64,000 nucleotides of DNA from Trichoplax sp. H2 (taxonomy: Eukaryota; Placozoa; Uniplacotomia; Trichoplacea): contig NOWV01000190.1 in NCBI GenBank assembly GCA_003344405.1, positions 62,001-126,000 of the forward strand, given 5' to 3'. Positions 11,246 through 23,849 of the stretch are shown in pieces; the first letter of the stretch is position 1; every line of letters starts with the position of its first letter. The translations under genes were made by a program, and so were the position numbers. The notes under the pieces were generated by a model. That model was not told where the DNA came from. It was given only the letters and a program-made list of their open reading frames with translations, and ran no database searches.

Positions 11246-14200
11246 TTTGAACTAAATACGTGAACTGCTTCAAGCTACCTACAGATAGACCGAAAATTGC
11301 AATGAGAAGGAAAATATCATACAATAAGATGGCAAAATCTTGAAATAGGTTTTACTAGACTCAATGCATTACAAGAGATTTACTTCCAAATTGAATGAAC
11401 GTCAAAGTACATAAATGAACTTACCGTTGATGACAAAATTATAATTGCGGCTTTGTGAATCAGTAATGATTCAATCAGATTTTGCAAGAGTTGATATCAG
11501 CAATGTAATAAGTGATAGAGAGTAAACTGATGAGTTTGTCGATGTTTACTAATCTGTAATGTCAAATCACCAGTTAGATAAACAAATTAAAATGACTGAA
11601 AAATTCATAAATTTTATATATGCTGCACCACTATTAACTTTATTTGTAAGGAAAAGGGAGTCTTTCAGCAAGCCAATACACACTCTTAATTTTAAATCTT
11701 TAATTTAGATACTTAAATAAACCTTCATAGTGAGTGATTTCTGACGAAGAATAAATGGATACCTGCTTCATAATTTCATAGCATTACTTTGAATGAATAA
11801 AGCGAATGTTAATAGACACGGTACTTATGAAATCTTTGCGATAATTTAGCAACCTTAAAAAAGGATCAGCTAAAGTTTTCTTTCAAATTTATTCTTAAAG
11901 TGGAAAAGAAAAAAGCATTTATCTTTGGAAGGATCTTTATTTCCATCACAGTATACACTTTGTACTGCTATAAAGATCCAAATCTGCCGAATAGACAATG
12001 TAATTAATTATTTTGTTCTAGCAAACGATAATTAAAAACTGCTGACTAACTAATTGATTAATTTACTAGATTCTTTCTGTCTTCTTGTCAACATATCTTT
12101 TACTATTGGAACCCTAAATTGCTAATAAATACAATATTCATGTCAGTAGTTGTCGTATACAATTACTCATTAACTTGAGACATTGGCATCAACAGTGTAT
12201 AATTTCTTTATTACAAGTAAAAATATTTCTTAATGAGACCTGCAACTATAATAAAACAATTACTTTTATAAGATCTCATGATTACTCGTATAATTTATTT
12301 ATTTGTTGTAACAAAGCGGAGTTCTCTTTACGTAACTGCAGTTAATAATGTAAACTAAAAATAGGAACCGAATTAGCTAATCAATAAAAATTTTGGTAAT
12401 TTATTTCAATAGATCATTATCTTCAATTGCTTCACCAATTGCTGTTTGTGCTGATATATTTTGAATAGAAGACAAACCGTAGATCACGACCAAGAATAAA
12501 TTAACCTTCTGTTTGGTAATAGATATTCGATGTAAAATTGTTTTAACATTATTTGTTTTGAAAGAGTTGACTTGTTCGTTAAAATAGTGACAGTTTTATG
12601 CAGGCATGTACGAATATTCGTTGAGAACTTTTTTAAATTATTAAGAAAAACTCTATTTCGATTAAATGAAAATGTGGACTACTGTAGATTTCATAACGCA
12701 GAACAATGATAACCTATACAATTTAGTAAGTTGTTATTATAAATTAATGACACATAAATAACTCTCTTCGTATTTTTATTTTATTAATACATTCATGTAT
12801 AGATTATCATATACTATAGTAAATAAAAAATGCAGATGAGAATGAAGTTGATCATTATAAATCAGCTATGCCTTGCGAGATGAATTTTTTCGTTATATTC
12901 AATAAAATTACCAGAAAAAACTGGGACTGAAGGCTAGAAGTTCCAGTTAAGCATATTCATTAAACCTACACTGTTATGAATATAATTCAAAATTTATATA
13001 AAATTTAAGCAAAAGAACACTATTTTAGAGATCAACTTTTATCTAGAATTTATAATTATATCTAGGGCATGGAAGATTTAAGAATACTAAAGTAGATACT
13101 TTCTTAACGCCTACATACATTTTATCAAACTGGAAATCGGAATTATCCTTAGTCCATTTCATAGAAGTTTTTATTTCTAACAAATGTCTCATTTAATTAA
13201 AGACATAGATGATTAAACACAACCTTTTGCATTTAAAGCTACGTGTATATAGTTATTAACTGTTAACATTATTATATATATATGAATACATCGGTTGTGT
13301 CTCATAAAGCTGTTTAAGATATTAAACCTTCTATTATGATCTAACTGAATGATCATAGGCTAGCCCTTTTCTCTGGAATGAACGACTAATAGGCCATGAT
13401 AAGATTTTTCACTATAAATCTAATATTAACATCAGCAAATAATCATGTTTTTCTAGCATTTAATAAAATGTTGGTCAAAATTGGAAGACTAATCAATTCT
13501 TAACTTAAAAATCCTGAGATGATGAATGTCCAATATATTCTTGCAGTAAATTTTAGTAATTAGCTTAACTACTGCGGTTAAGACTCCTAACAAATAATGA
13601 AACCAACTTTTTTTAGAAATCTAAGGATGAAATTACATAGTTAATTTCGTACCTAAGAGATTAAAAATTTTACTCCGTTATTTATTAAAAGCTGTAGAAT
13701 AACCAATTAAAATGGAAAACTATAGTGATATTACGAAGTAATTTATATCATTTATTTTTACTCAGTTTTAATTGCTTATGGTATCTACGATGATTATAAA
13801 TATAAATAGTAATTACAGTCACGGTCCTTAGGATTACGGTAGAAGTAATATTAATGATCAAGTCTTATACTTGCGGTTAATCTTGAGTTAAATATATTTT
13901 CTAACGTAATATTATAGCTCTATTACTTAAACGAAATATGATATTTCTGTAATTTGCTTAAATCAGCTTGACAATAACTAAAGTAATTACCAATCAGCAG
14001 AAGAAATGACACTATTAGTAGTTTTGAACGTTCCATTTTGACAATATTGGAAAGGGTCGATCTTAATCTTCATCATACTACCGTTACTATACTTTTCCGA
14101 CGGAAATATTATACTGGAAATGTTATTGCAAGACTTTCTTGTATTGTATCTAATACTACAGTTGATTGATCTATGCTGATTTATCCTATATCTAAAACCG

Positions 14201-16268
14201 CAGCTTAAATTATAGCTAGCAAGTATTGGATATACTGGAAAATAATAGCTTATTTAATGCAAGTGCTAAGAATAAACAGTTATAATCATGCATTTTATGT
14301 TATCAATTCACAATCACTTTACGTATACAAAATTATAGTTTGCTTGTATGCTGGTGATAGAAACGAAGGTTAAGCAATATAACTGTAGCCATCGGATGAG
14401 AATGTTAACTCAATTTATCTTTTTATCGTTTGCACTATTTTGTACTAAAACGCTAGCAGGTATAAATTGTATCAATTAGTATGTTGTAATTATTTGAAAT
14501 CAATATTGATATTTAGGGGATACCAATTATGATATTATTGAATAGTTCATGAAGCTTTAAAAGTAGATACTGCTACAGTAAAATTGATCTTACTAACGTT
14601 GTTCAACCTTCAAATCACACAAAGAAATAATAGCAAAGAATTCTACTACTAAATGTCAATCAATTTGAAATTCTACTAGACAATATGGCAAGCTCTGTTA
14701 AAAAGCCCTTTCGTAGGCGACAAAAATAAAAGATTTTTGGTCTAAAAGAAGCAGAAGATACTATATAGAATATAAACAGTGGAAAAAGATTGTCATATTT
14801 ACAGTACTTAAATCTATAGAACTAAAAATGCGAACAAATTTTTATAATTTTTATTTTCTTTTGCGAAGATTATCTCAACGCAAATGAGCTATTAAATACA
14901 TCAACGATCTATTTCTTTCATTATTAAATATTATAGAATTATTAGTATTCAATTTACAAGCACATGCCTAATTTTTTTCTGCAGTATATCTTGACATCAG
15001 TAATATTTCTAATAGCTTCACTACAAATGAAAGCAAAGAATCTAATATAATACAAGATAGCTTCAGAACATTTATAAAGCGGAAGCTAATGCCAATATAA
15101 CATAGCCATTCATAAAACTTCGTTGTATAAATTTAATTTCATGTTTATTGAAAGATATCACTGCTGCTTTGATCCCATAGATTGCGTCTATTTATTGTAT
15201 AGCATACGCGACCAAAATTAATTCATCTTAAAAGACATAGATACGGAGAATGATTATATGCACATACTTATATAATTATCTGTCCAATCGCTACATTATT
15301 TGCATAGTCCAGTTAGCAAATGAACAAACAAATAAATTTTGAAATTTCAAATTTGTATTTGATATAGGACCAACTGATCACATTTAAAAACTCCTGATCT
15401 AACACCCATATTTGAAAAGGAATAATTTACACACTCCTCTCAAATTATGTAGCTAGCTCGCTACCCAGGATTACAATCTTATTTTGTCAGCTTTCGATTG
15501 TACCCATAATTTGCAATTAAACCTGAAGCATAACCTGCATACTTGTATAAGCAACGTAGAAACGGCATACATGTGATACACATTCAATCTATAGAATTAT
15601 TATTTTGAAGATAGTACCTTAAACTAAATTAGGAGGTAAAAATGCTCAAGTTAAAGTTGAAAATTTGTCGACACTAATCAAAGGAGACATTAAAAAAACA
15701 ATAATTTATTCTAATAAACACTTTATTGATTACAAGTGCAACTAATTACCAGTTTAAAGAGTACGTAGTAATAAGTCAAATTGAGAAGGGCTATCGTTCA
15801 TTTAGATTTTATCGAATGACAATACTGACATTGAGAATGCAAGATATGATTACTTAGCATTGTATATTTTTAATATATAGTAGAAGCCTATTTCGATTTT
15901 CATTAGGTATTTAATAAACATCTTAAAGTAAATCGACATATTCTAACATACAGTAGTTTTATGATCTAACATTGAATCTGAATTATTAAAATTAAGCTTA
16001 CATTTATTAGTTTATTGATAGCAGTAACTATTAGCTGTCAGTTCGAGAATATAAGTTTTAGGCGATTAAATAAGATTCTATAAATCAATGCTTTAAATAC
16101 TTCACGCATCATTTTATATATGGTTATAATATATTTAACAGCAACAGAAATTGGATTCGTAAAGCATAAATGGAAATTAAAGTGTTCGACGATTGTTCCC
16201 TAAAAGATTTGTAATAGCGAAGCTTTTTTATAAGACGCAATCACTGTAGTTGCTTTAAATATAATTGA
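11246..16268. other. Intergenic region between GPCR copies 1 and 2
   Basis: About 5 kb of AT-rich sequence. I found no open frame over 60 codons and no receptor fragment. I see no RNA gene and no clear repeat beyond short AT runs. The part next to 11246 should hold the promoter and 5' UTR of the receptor on its left. Confidence 0.5.
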
Positions 16269-17321
16269 TTATAACGATGGAATCTTGCAATTTTTTGTTG
16301 ATTCACATTTTCTACTTTGATGTGTGACAGAATAATTCGATAAATGGACTTTGAAGTTCCTAAATACTGCTTTAATTTCCTTTTTAAAGCTTGCACTGGC
16401 GTAGCAATATAATATTGGATTAAATATGGTCGGTATTAGCACTAAAATAGTACTTGATTGGAAGAAAATCCAAAATATTGTCGGTAATTTAACAAGAATA
16501 GATTGATCATAAGCTTTTTGCAATGAAATCCAAATGTATAAGGCACCGGATGGAATTGAAGAAAAGGCTACTAATAGTGTAACAATCAGTAAAATTGCAA
16601 TACTCTTCGCTTTACTTTGCTCCGCTTTCTTGATCTTTAATTTATATTCTGACTCATCTACAGGAATATTTTTTCGGCATAAAATAACAATGATAGTCAA
16701 ATAGCTAACTCCGATAATTGATATTGGTATAACAAATACGATCACTCCAAACATTATCAATGTAATGGAAAACGATACACTACCCATTACACTAAAAGTT
16801 CCAGTGCAATCCATGAATCCAATTTCAACATATTCCAGAGAAATAATGAAAATCATAGCAGCAATAAGAGCAGTTATCCATATAAAAATGAAAATGAAGG
16901 ACATTCGCTTTTGATTATAGCTTAATCTTAATGGATTGACAACTGCACGACATCTTTCTATACTAATAGCGGCCAATGTTGACATTGAATTACTGAAAAC
17001 AGTTACTCCGATAAAAGTTATAACATTACATATACCGTTAGTTAATGAAAGCGAAATATTGAAAGACTTTGATGATGATGAGGAAGTAATAGCAGGAAAA
17101 ACAAATTTCAATACAATTACAACGGAATGAACCATGTCCGACAATGCTAAATTAGCAATAAGGCAATTTAATGGTTGCTGAGATCTTTTCTTTTTAAAAA
17201 TGACAACAAATATGAACGCGTTCGAAATGAATCCAATCACGCTAAAGAGTGTAACGCCGATGTAAGTATAAATATTGTAAAAATTATTTATGGTGCTATT
17301 TCGATAAGAAAAATTACCCAT
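16269..17321 (-). CDS. Class A (rhodopsin-like) GPCR, copy 2 of 3
   Basis: An intronless frame of 350 residues, collinear with copies 1 and 3. The N-terminus has two glycosylation sequons (NFS at 3-5, NST at 8-10). LIANLALSD (Asp62) marks segment 2, Cys98/Cys172 the disulfide, and the segment-3 signature is ERC (122-124) instead of the usual E/DRY. Segment 7 ends in NPILY (301-305). Loop 3 has IPVDESEYK, almost the same as in copy 1. A serine run (80-84) lies in the first extracellular loop. The Tyr-to-Cys change in the ERY motif is shared with copy 3, so it marks a subgroup and is not damage. Replacing the last residue of this motif is tolerated in many receptors. Ligand and coupling are unknown. 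The frame is clean and the family call is firm. Confidence 0.93.
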   Translation of the reverse strand: MGNFSYRNSTINNFYNIYTYIGVTLFSVIGFISNAFIFVVIFKKKRSQQPLNCLIANLALSDMVHSVVIVLKFVFPAITSSSSSKSFNISLSLTNGICNVITFIGVTVFSNSMSTLAAISIERCRAVVNPLRLSYNQKRMSFIFIFIWITALIAAMIFIISLEYVEIGFMDCTGTFSVMGSVSFSITLIMFGVIVFVIPISIIGVSYLTIIVILCRKNIPVDESEYKLKIKKAEQSKAKSIAILLIVTLLVAFSSIPSGALYIWISLQKAYDQSILVKLPTIFWIFFQSSTILVLIPTIFNPILYCYASASFKKEIKAVFRNFKVHLSNYSVTHQSRKCESTKNCKIPSL

Positions 17322-19523
17322 ATTGTATTTAATGAATTTCTACTAGAAAATTACGAATGCTTATCCTAAAATTTTCAGATTTCTCTATTCTTGAATGCAA
17401 CCTAAAATATGATTACATTACCCCTTAGCATCGAAAGTTTTGTTATACGAATATATCTATTTTTATAAACGCATTTAACTTCTATTAAATAATTAAGAAT
17501 TTAATTTAGCCTTATTGTACGATAGTACCGCTACTATATAATAATGTCAGCTGATCTCGTAATTGGTACAACCTCTTTATGAATATGGCTTAGATGAATC
17601 CGCTTATTCATTTATAGTGCCACGTTAATATTAAGATTTCTTCAGTAATAACTAGTTAAATAATACTCTAGTTAGAAGTAGTATTGCTATGAGACAAGAT
17701 AGTGTTTTGCTAATTCTAGCAAATTGACCAAATCGAATCGAAGTGAAGTAAGAAAGATCTTGCATCATTACTCGAATTTAAAAAATGTCGCTTTAAGCCA
17801 ACAATTTTTTTAATTATTACTTCTTACGAGCATTTGAGAAATATGATGCAAAGAAAATATATGATCAACTATTGAGCTAGCTGCTATTAGAGTCACACAA
17901 ATGTATTTCATCTATTTAAGTATACTTCTCGTATTGCTAGACCCTAAATGCTTTCTAGCCAAGTAAATGCATCAGTCACGATGGTTATCCTTCCTATAGA
18001 AACAGCTGTGTTTATTTAGATCGTAATAAAAAATTCTTTCCCATTTTATCTAGATTTCTTATTTACGACTCTGCAAGTTTGCTATATCATATGAAAAGTT
18101 CTGAATCAAATTATTGCTTACTTCTATTCAAATTTCTGACTGAAAATTAATGAAACCTATTAACTGAGACAATTATATGATTTTATTCCATTCTTCTTAA
18201 TTTAACTTATAACCATAAACTACCGGTGATAATTAGTGATGCAACTAATTAAGGAACGAATACGCCGTCTGCAAGAATTTTATTTTCTTCAGCTGAGTCT
18301 TAAAATTAGATTTGATTAAAAATAAAGGGCTTAAAATAATGGTCAAATAGTGTAAAGTACTATATTGAAATATAGTTATATTATGCTAAGGCGTATATTG
18401 TCTATAGTAGTCAACAAAATTATGGTTACTACTAATTATCATGATGTGATATTGTGTAAATTTTACATTTACATCTTTTCAATCGCTGTGATTAATTAAT
18501 TGTTAGGGATGCATGATTTCAGCTTCTTTTCTTTTCGCTTTTTTTATTGCCAGGTTTTAGTCAAACAATAATTAAAACACTAGATCGGAATAGTAAAAAA
18601 TACTCACCCGTCGGGGACTATAACTTTGTTATAGTAATAATTGGCATGATTATTTGAAATCAAACGATAAAAATATTACTTTCATTAATCGGATTTCTTT
18701 AAGTAAATCAAATTCATTTGAGCAATTATATAAATAAAACTGTGAAGGATAGAATTTTATTTCGAAAACTTACATAGTTAACAATTTTCTACTTAAAAAG
18801 ATGTATAAATTTGGCCCATAATGATACTTGACTATCCATTCGTGAATTAATTTTTGTCTCTGCATTCTATACAGAATTTGTTTATTTGCCTTGAGAAAAT
18901 AGAAACTATGCACTTAATGTTAAAATATGAGAACTATATTAAAGTAATTTCCTGCAGAAAGTTCGTTTTAGATGATATCCAACAAAGATTATTACAAATT
19001 ATCATGATGAAGTATACGATAGCCGCTAAAGATTATTTAAGAAATGATATATAACTATCCAGTTCTTGCAACTTAATTCATGGAAAACGCCTCAAGATAT
19101 ACAGCAACATCGATAATTATAAATTTCCAAAAATTCATTAATACACCATATTTCTAGAATCTTCCAAGATTAGTCGACAAGCTCTTATAAATCAAGTAGC
19201 TGTACTAAATATTGCTGATAAAATGTGTTAAGAAATATTAAAGATAGTAAATATCCAATCATTTCAATTTATTTGTCAAGATTCATAAATGGAAAAATTT
19301 AAGATATTAGCTGGATCTTATATTATAAGTAAAAATTAATCTTGTATAGCTAATGTTGTTGCAGTGATCGCAATATTAGCTATCAGGAATATTGCTAGGA
19401 CATACTAAACTATAGATATAAGATCTTGAACTGGAAAATACTATGCTCCTTAGCTCATGTACAACTACAGGAATCGAAATTTTTGCCTTTGGCGATAAAA
19501 ATAATAAGACAATCAAAGAGCCG
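17322..19523. other. Intergenic region with possible protein relic near its right end
   Basis: 17322-18850 shows nothing I can name. 18854-19054 holds a 66-codon frame on the plus strand (begins MSLHSIQNLFICLEKIE). About 400 bp later a short stretch reads GIEIFAFGDKNN (near 19470). This order would suit a helical BACK-like part followed by a Kelch blade, as in the pseudogene at the left edge, but stops lie between them and similarity is weak. I do not call a gene. Confidence 0.25.
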
Positions 19524-20557
19524 TTAATGAGTAGATGATGTACTCTTCTTGTTCGATAACCGCATTTTTGGTCGATATGAAATGATACCCATGCTAGCTA
19601 ATAACCTTCTGATTTCTTCCTTCAAAGTTGAACTTGCAAAATTGTACAGTATAGGATTGAAGACGCATGGTTGGATCATAATTAGTGAGGACATTTGAAA
19701 AAAGCCCAAAATCCTGACGGATAGGATAAATAAAAGCGTGGGTCGATTACTTTACGATAAGCCATGAATGCATATAGAATAATAAATGGGCCAGTAGACA
19801 TAATGGATAGGATAGTACTTGACAGTAAAGCAGTTATACTAAATTTTTTCTTTTGTATCATTTTCCTAATTTTCCTTTTATAGGATAATTCATAAAGAGG
19901 GATTTTCCTCACGTAAAGTTTGGCAATAATCATGGTGTAACAGATAGCAATGACAAGCAGTGGAATAACACAGCTGATGATAGCGAATATTATGGTGCAG
20001 ATCGCACTGGTAAAACGAAAATCTATGGAATATATTCCAGTGCAATCTATAATTTTATTTTCCTCAAAATTGATTGCAAAAGCGATTAAAAACGATCCCC
20101 CAATTGAAATTGACCAAGAAGAAAGTAAAATAACAGTTGTTTTCCGCCTACCATAAGGCGACTTAAAAGGATGCTGTATTGTATGGCATCGTTCCATTCC
20201 AATAAAGGCCAGCGAAAGTAATGAATTGGATATTGATGTAGCAGCAAAAAAGTTCGTAATCCGACATATGGTATTCACCGATACCACCGTTAGGCCATGA
20301 AATGCATGAGGATAGGTTGAGATTGCGATAGGAACGGTATTTTTAAGGCAAATGATCAATCTATGGGCCATGTCGGATAGAGCAACATTGGCAATCAAGC
20401 GATTAAGAGGTTGCTGAAGAAACTGCTTGGTAAAAATTACCAAGCATACCGTAAGGTTAAATAAAATACCTAACGAGCAAAGAAAATATACGGCGATTGA
20501 ATAAGGTAATTGATACCAAACATGTAAGGTGTAATTTGGATTACTTCCATTAAACAT
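19524..20557 (-). pseudogene. Class A GPCR, copy 3 of 3, frameshifted before segment 7
   Basis: The frame opens with MFNGSNPNYT (two sequons) at 20557. An upstream in-frame ATG at 20614 exists, but starting at 20557 makes residue numbering match the other two copies exactly: Asp62, Cys98, ERC at 122-124 (here MERC) and DCTG at 171-174. Translation stops soon after FWAFF (283-287), while segment 7 (VFNPILYNFAS) continues in another frame to a stop at 19524. Both frames meet at a run of six A on the plus strand (19698-19703). One base fewer than in a working gene explains everything. This is either a young disabling deletion or a consensus error in a homopolymer. The rest of the protein is undamaged, which favours error or very recent loss. 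Confidence 0.75.
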
Positions 20558-22187
20558 GGCTTTAATTTTTATTTGATAGGTAAGTAAACTGAACTTTAAA
20601 ATCGTATTGTGCAAAGAACTAAATACTGTAAATGTATTTCAGTACCATTTGGTTGGAGAATTATTGAATTGCTTAGCATTAAATTTTATATAATGATCCT
20701 ATCAAATGTCTGCTTTTAACTTAATCAAGCCCCTTCAATGTATTCATTGAGCAAGTTTCCAAGGCAAATAATTTATTTGTGTGGACAGAAACAGATACTC
20801 GACTGCCATCAAAAGATTTGTTTCCTTGATAGAAAATTGATAACATTAAATACATTATTTTATTATCAACGTTTGGAAGACAATTAATTCCAGTAATTTA
20901 ATAAAGTCTTATGATATGATAGAGTAATTTCAATAAAAGAATATATTGTATTCAATTTATAAAATTAGGTAATAAAGTCCTTTGATACATTCATGAACTT
21001 TCTAGATCTTCACATAATATCATTTTTTGTATTGTTACATAATATAAGATGTTCAGTTATTCTATTTACAATAGCACCAATCAAGTAAAGATACAAGAAT
21101 AATAATTGACAGCATTGAATACATGGTTCCAATAAAATTGGATGCTCATAACCAAAAAATGAAGGATAGAATTAGAAATTTTAAGTATCTTTAAGAGAGA
21201 ACTATAAGTATTGTCTATCTCAGCAATAAATTAGCCGCCTAACGTTTGGATGCGGTATTTCATAGAAAATGGTGTTCATAATTACAGTTAAATGAATCTA
21301 AGGACATTTAAGTTTAAGGAATTCAATATTTGCGGTCCTGGTGGAGAATATCTATAGATGTTAAAGTAGGCTACTTAAGACAAATGCCATCAATTTACTT
21401 ATTCAAAGAGGTTTTGCGTTAGCTAAGGGTAAATACGAAGTTTTGTTTGATGAAGAAAATCAAGTCGTCGATTTTAGCTAGTGCTAATTTATACATCATA
21501 TAACGTATATACGTATGCAAGTGTGCAGACGCGATAAAGTATTTTATACCTTCATAGCTGAAAACATTTTATAAATGTCTTGTTGTTACGGGGCCATGCT
21601 CCGAAATATTAACTGCTATGTTAATTAAAATATCTCACTTAAAATTATTGTTTGCTCCAGTAGCTTATTAGATATTAATGTTTATTAATAAGTACTTGTT
21701 ATTGCCAAGGTATCAGAAAGTTCTATATTGTTGACAGTCGGAGCTAACATGCTTAGTCAGTAAACGTTAATTAATAACACCTTAAGTGTAAGGTGCAATT
21801 ACTTTGTAGAGCCTTGAGCTCTAGTTGCTATACTAGGATATGTATACTGTACAGTGTAAGTCGCAATGTCAAGAATATTCACAAGTGCACCATCGGCGTT
21901 GGCCGAGACTATAAAAAGCGGAGCACTAGCTTAGCTGCTCAGTTCCAGTTAGTCACTGCAGGATCTTTTGACTGTTATTGCTAAGAATTTTTTTTACGTT
22001 TTTCTTTAATACATTTTACGGCAAGATTAACGACAATAAAGTGAAGTATTTAAACCTTTTACTCATTAGTAATTTATTTGTGTAGCTGAGAGTTAGTTAC
22101 AACTGCGATAGGTCCATAAGTTATTTGGGTACACGAGAACTAGTGAAGATAGTGTTTAAGACCCGTTTTCTGGTTACAAAGGAGATT
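20558..22187. other. Gene-poor stretch upstream of GPCR copy 3
   Basis: No gene is supported. A short plus-strand run near 21390-21482 reads INLLIQRGFALAKGKYEV and on to a stop. It is protein-like but isolated, and I cannot place it. A 63-codon frame at 21793-21984 overlaps the likely far end of the diverged LTR copy and has no features. Confidence 0.35.
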
Positions 22188-22338
22188 TGTAACTGCGGGT
22201 AGTTCAGCAAAGTAAGAGAGTCCTTTCTTGTTGGAGGCCCTCAGCTAATCAATTACGTTGTATCTTCGTAAACGAGGTTTTGTTTAATAAATCTAAATTT
22301 TCTAAAGTATTGAAGATTCTTGATCTATCAACCTCACA
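22188..22338 (-). mobile_element. Solo-LTR-like element, diverged copy C (reverse, partial)
   Basis: Read on the minus strand from 22338, this begins TGTGAGGTTGATAGATCAAG. It then follows copies A and B for about 150 bp, clearly at first (AGATACAACGTAATTGATTA) and more loosely after the GAAAGGACT stretch. Beyond about 22188 similarity fades. A TGTAAG at 21855 could be the other end, giving about 484 bp, but no target-site duplication matches. It belongs to a related but older subfamily than copies A and B. Confidence 0.65.
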
Positions 22339-22340
22339 AT

Positions 22341-23035
22341 GAATAAAAGGGTTTAATAACTATGTTGCACATCCTAAAACAATTAATATCATTCTCTGGT
22401 AAAGAATTTGAAGTATCGAGTCTCGAGATTTCGTAGGTAATATTATTTACATAAATGTGGGCAGCTTGTAAGCGAGCTTCGAATGAATTTATAAAGCAAA
22501 GTTTAAGGTTTAATATTTATGTTGCATATCCTCAGGCGATCACTATCATTCTCTATAAACTGCTGGTAACGTTTACACATATACAAACAATTCGTATACA
22601 AGTTTCCCATGAATTAAGAAAGTACTGTAATTGTTATCGAAGATTAATTAAGCTCTAACAAAGAAAGCGCGAGCAAGATTGGGCTGAATAAAAAGATTTA
22701 AGAACTTTATTGCATATCCAGAAACGATTGGTATCTTTCTCTAGTGAGCAGTTTGAAGCATTAAGTTTTTGGATTTCATAGCTCATAATATTTACATAAA
22801 TACGGGCAGTTTGTTAGCGAATTTTGTGCAAATTAACAAAGTAAGGTTGAAGGTCTACTAAGTACCGGCATGTTGCACATCCTGAAATAATCGCTGTTAT
22901 TTTCTATAAATTGCCGGCAATACGAATCTATAAATATGTAAACAGTTGGTTAGCAAGTTTCGCATGAATTAAGAAAGTAATTGCTAAGATGATTACTTAA
23001 GCTTTACCAAAGGAAACACGAGCATGATTTGGAAG
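22341..23035. repeat. Tandem repeat, two ~345-bp units each holding a sub-repeat
   Basis: GAATAAAAGGGTTTAATAAC at 22341 recurs as GAATAAAAAGATTTAAGAAC at 22686, and both units continue through ATTTACATAAAT-CGGGCAG/GTGGGCAG to a GCGAGC/CACGAGC end. Within each unit, a TTGCA(C/T)ATCCT stretch followed by a TATCATTCTCT-like stretch occurs twice, giving four sub-repeats (near 22362, 22520, 22710 and 22870). The array starts directly beside the outer end of LTR copy C. Frames inside it are chance. Confidence 0.65.
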
Positions 23036-23849
23036 TAGTGATGACAAAGAAGTAGAATATACAATTTAAATGGATGGTCTTTATTCCTCGGTCATCAAAT
23101 CTAATACAGCAAGGGTTACGATAGGAAATACCACGTACTACAGATTATTCCTATCGGGAAAGATGGCAGTAAATAAAAGGTTACAGTATTTATTGTGGCG
23201 GGCAGATCATAGTGAAGAAAAATCTAAGCTTAAAATTAATCGTAGCAAACATAAAACTTTGTATGATAATGTATACTAAGAAATATGCATACACGAGTGC
23301 GATGGACAGCAAGTAATTAAGCCTATTCGGCTTATTTAATTCCATGTGAATAAACATTTAAAGTAGCTCCTTTGACTGTATAACGGTAAGTATCCAAATT
23401 TCTACTAGGCGTTGAAGAAGGTATCTTAAGCTATTTGTATTACGTCTCATTTTTGAAATATAAAGAATGATAAGTGGACCATAGGAGAAATTGTTCACTA
23501 CTTAAAGTATTTTAACGTATTCTCTATGAAAAACCAATCTTGCTTGTCAATGGCTTCCTTAGAGAACCAAAGGCAATCTTATTCTCTAACAGCTCCTGTT
23601 TCGCAACTTAAAACGTTCGGATACTTTAAACGAGTAGTCTCCAATGAAGTGTTGTTTTTAACTCACATCTTATACATCAATTAAAATTCATTTGCCCTTA
23701 TGGCGTTTATTCCACATTCATACCGTATGATTGAAATCATGAGTAGTGTAATATCAACGACCGATCGTTAACCTGCAATTAAGCTTTCCTATTGCATATA
23801 AAGCTATCCGGTCTGTTTATTTGTCTTCGCTAATTACAAATTTTACAAC

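Noticed and set aside
21390-21482. Isolated protein-like run ending in GKYEVLFDEENQVVDF
   Set aside because: About 30 codons with no neighbour exon, motif or splice site; could be chance or relic.
23070-23279. 69-codon frame with basic C-terminus, left of the nuclease fossil
   Set aside because: No motif and no fit to the N-terminal part of the suspected nuclease; kept only as a remark there.
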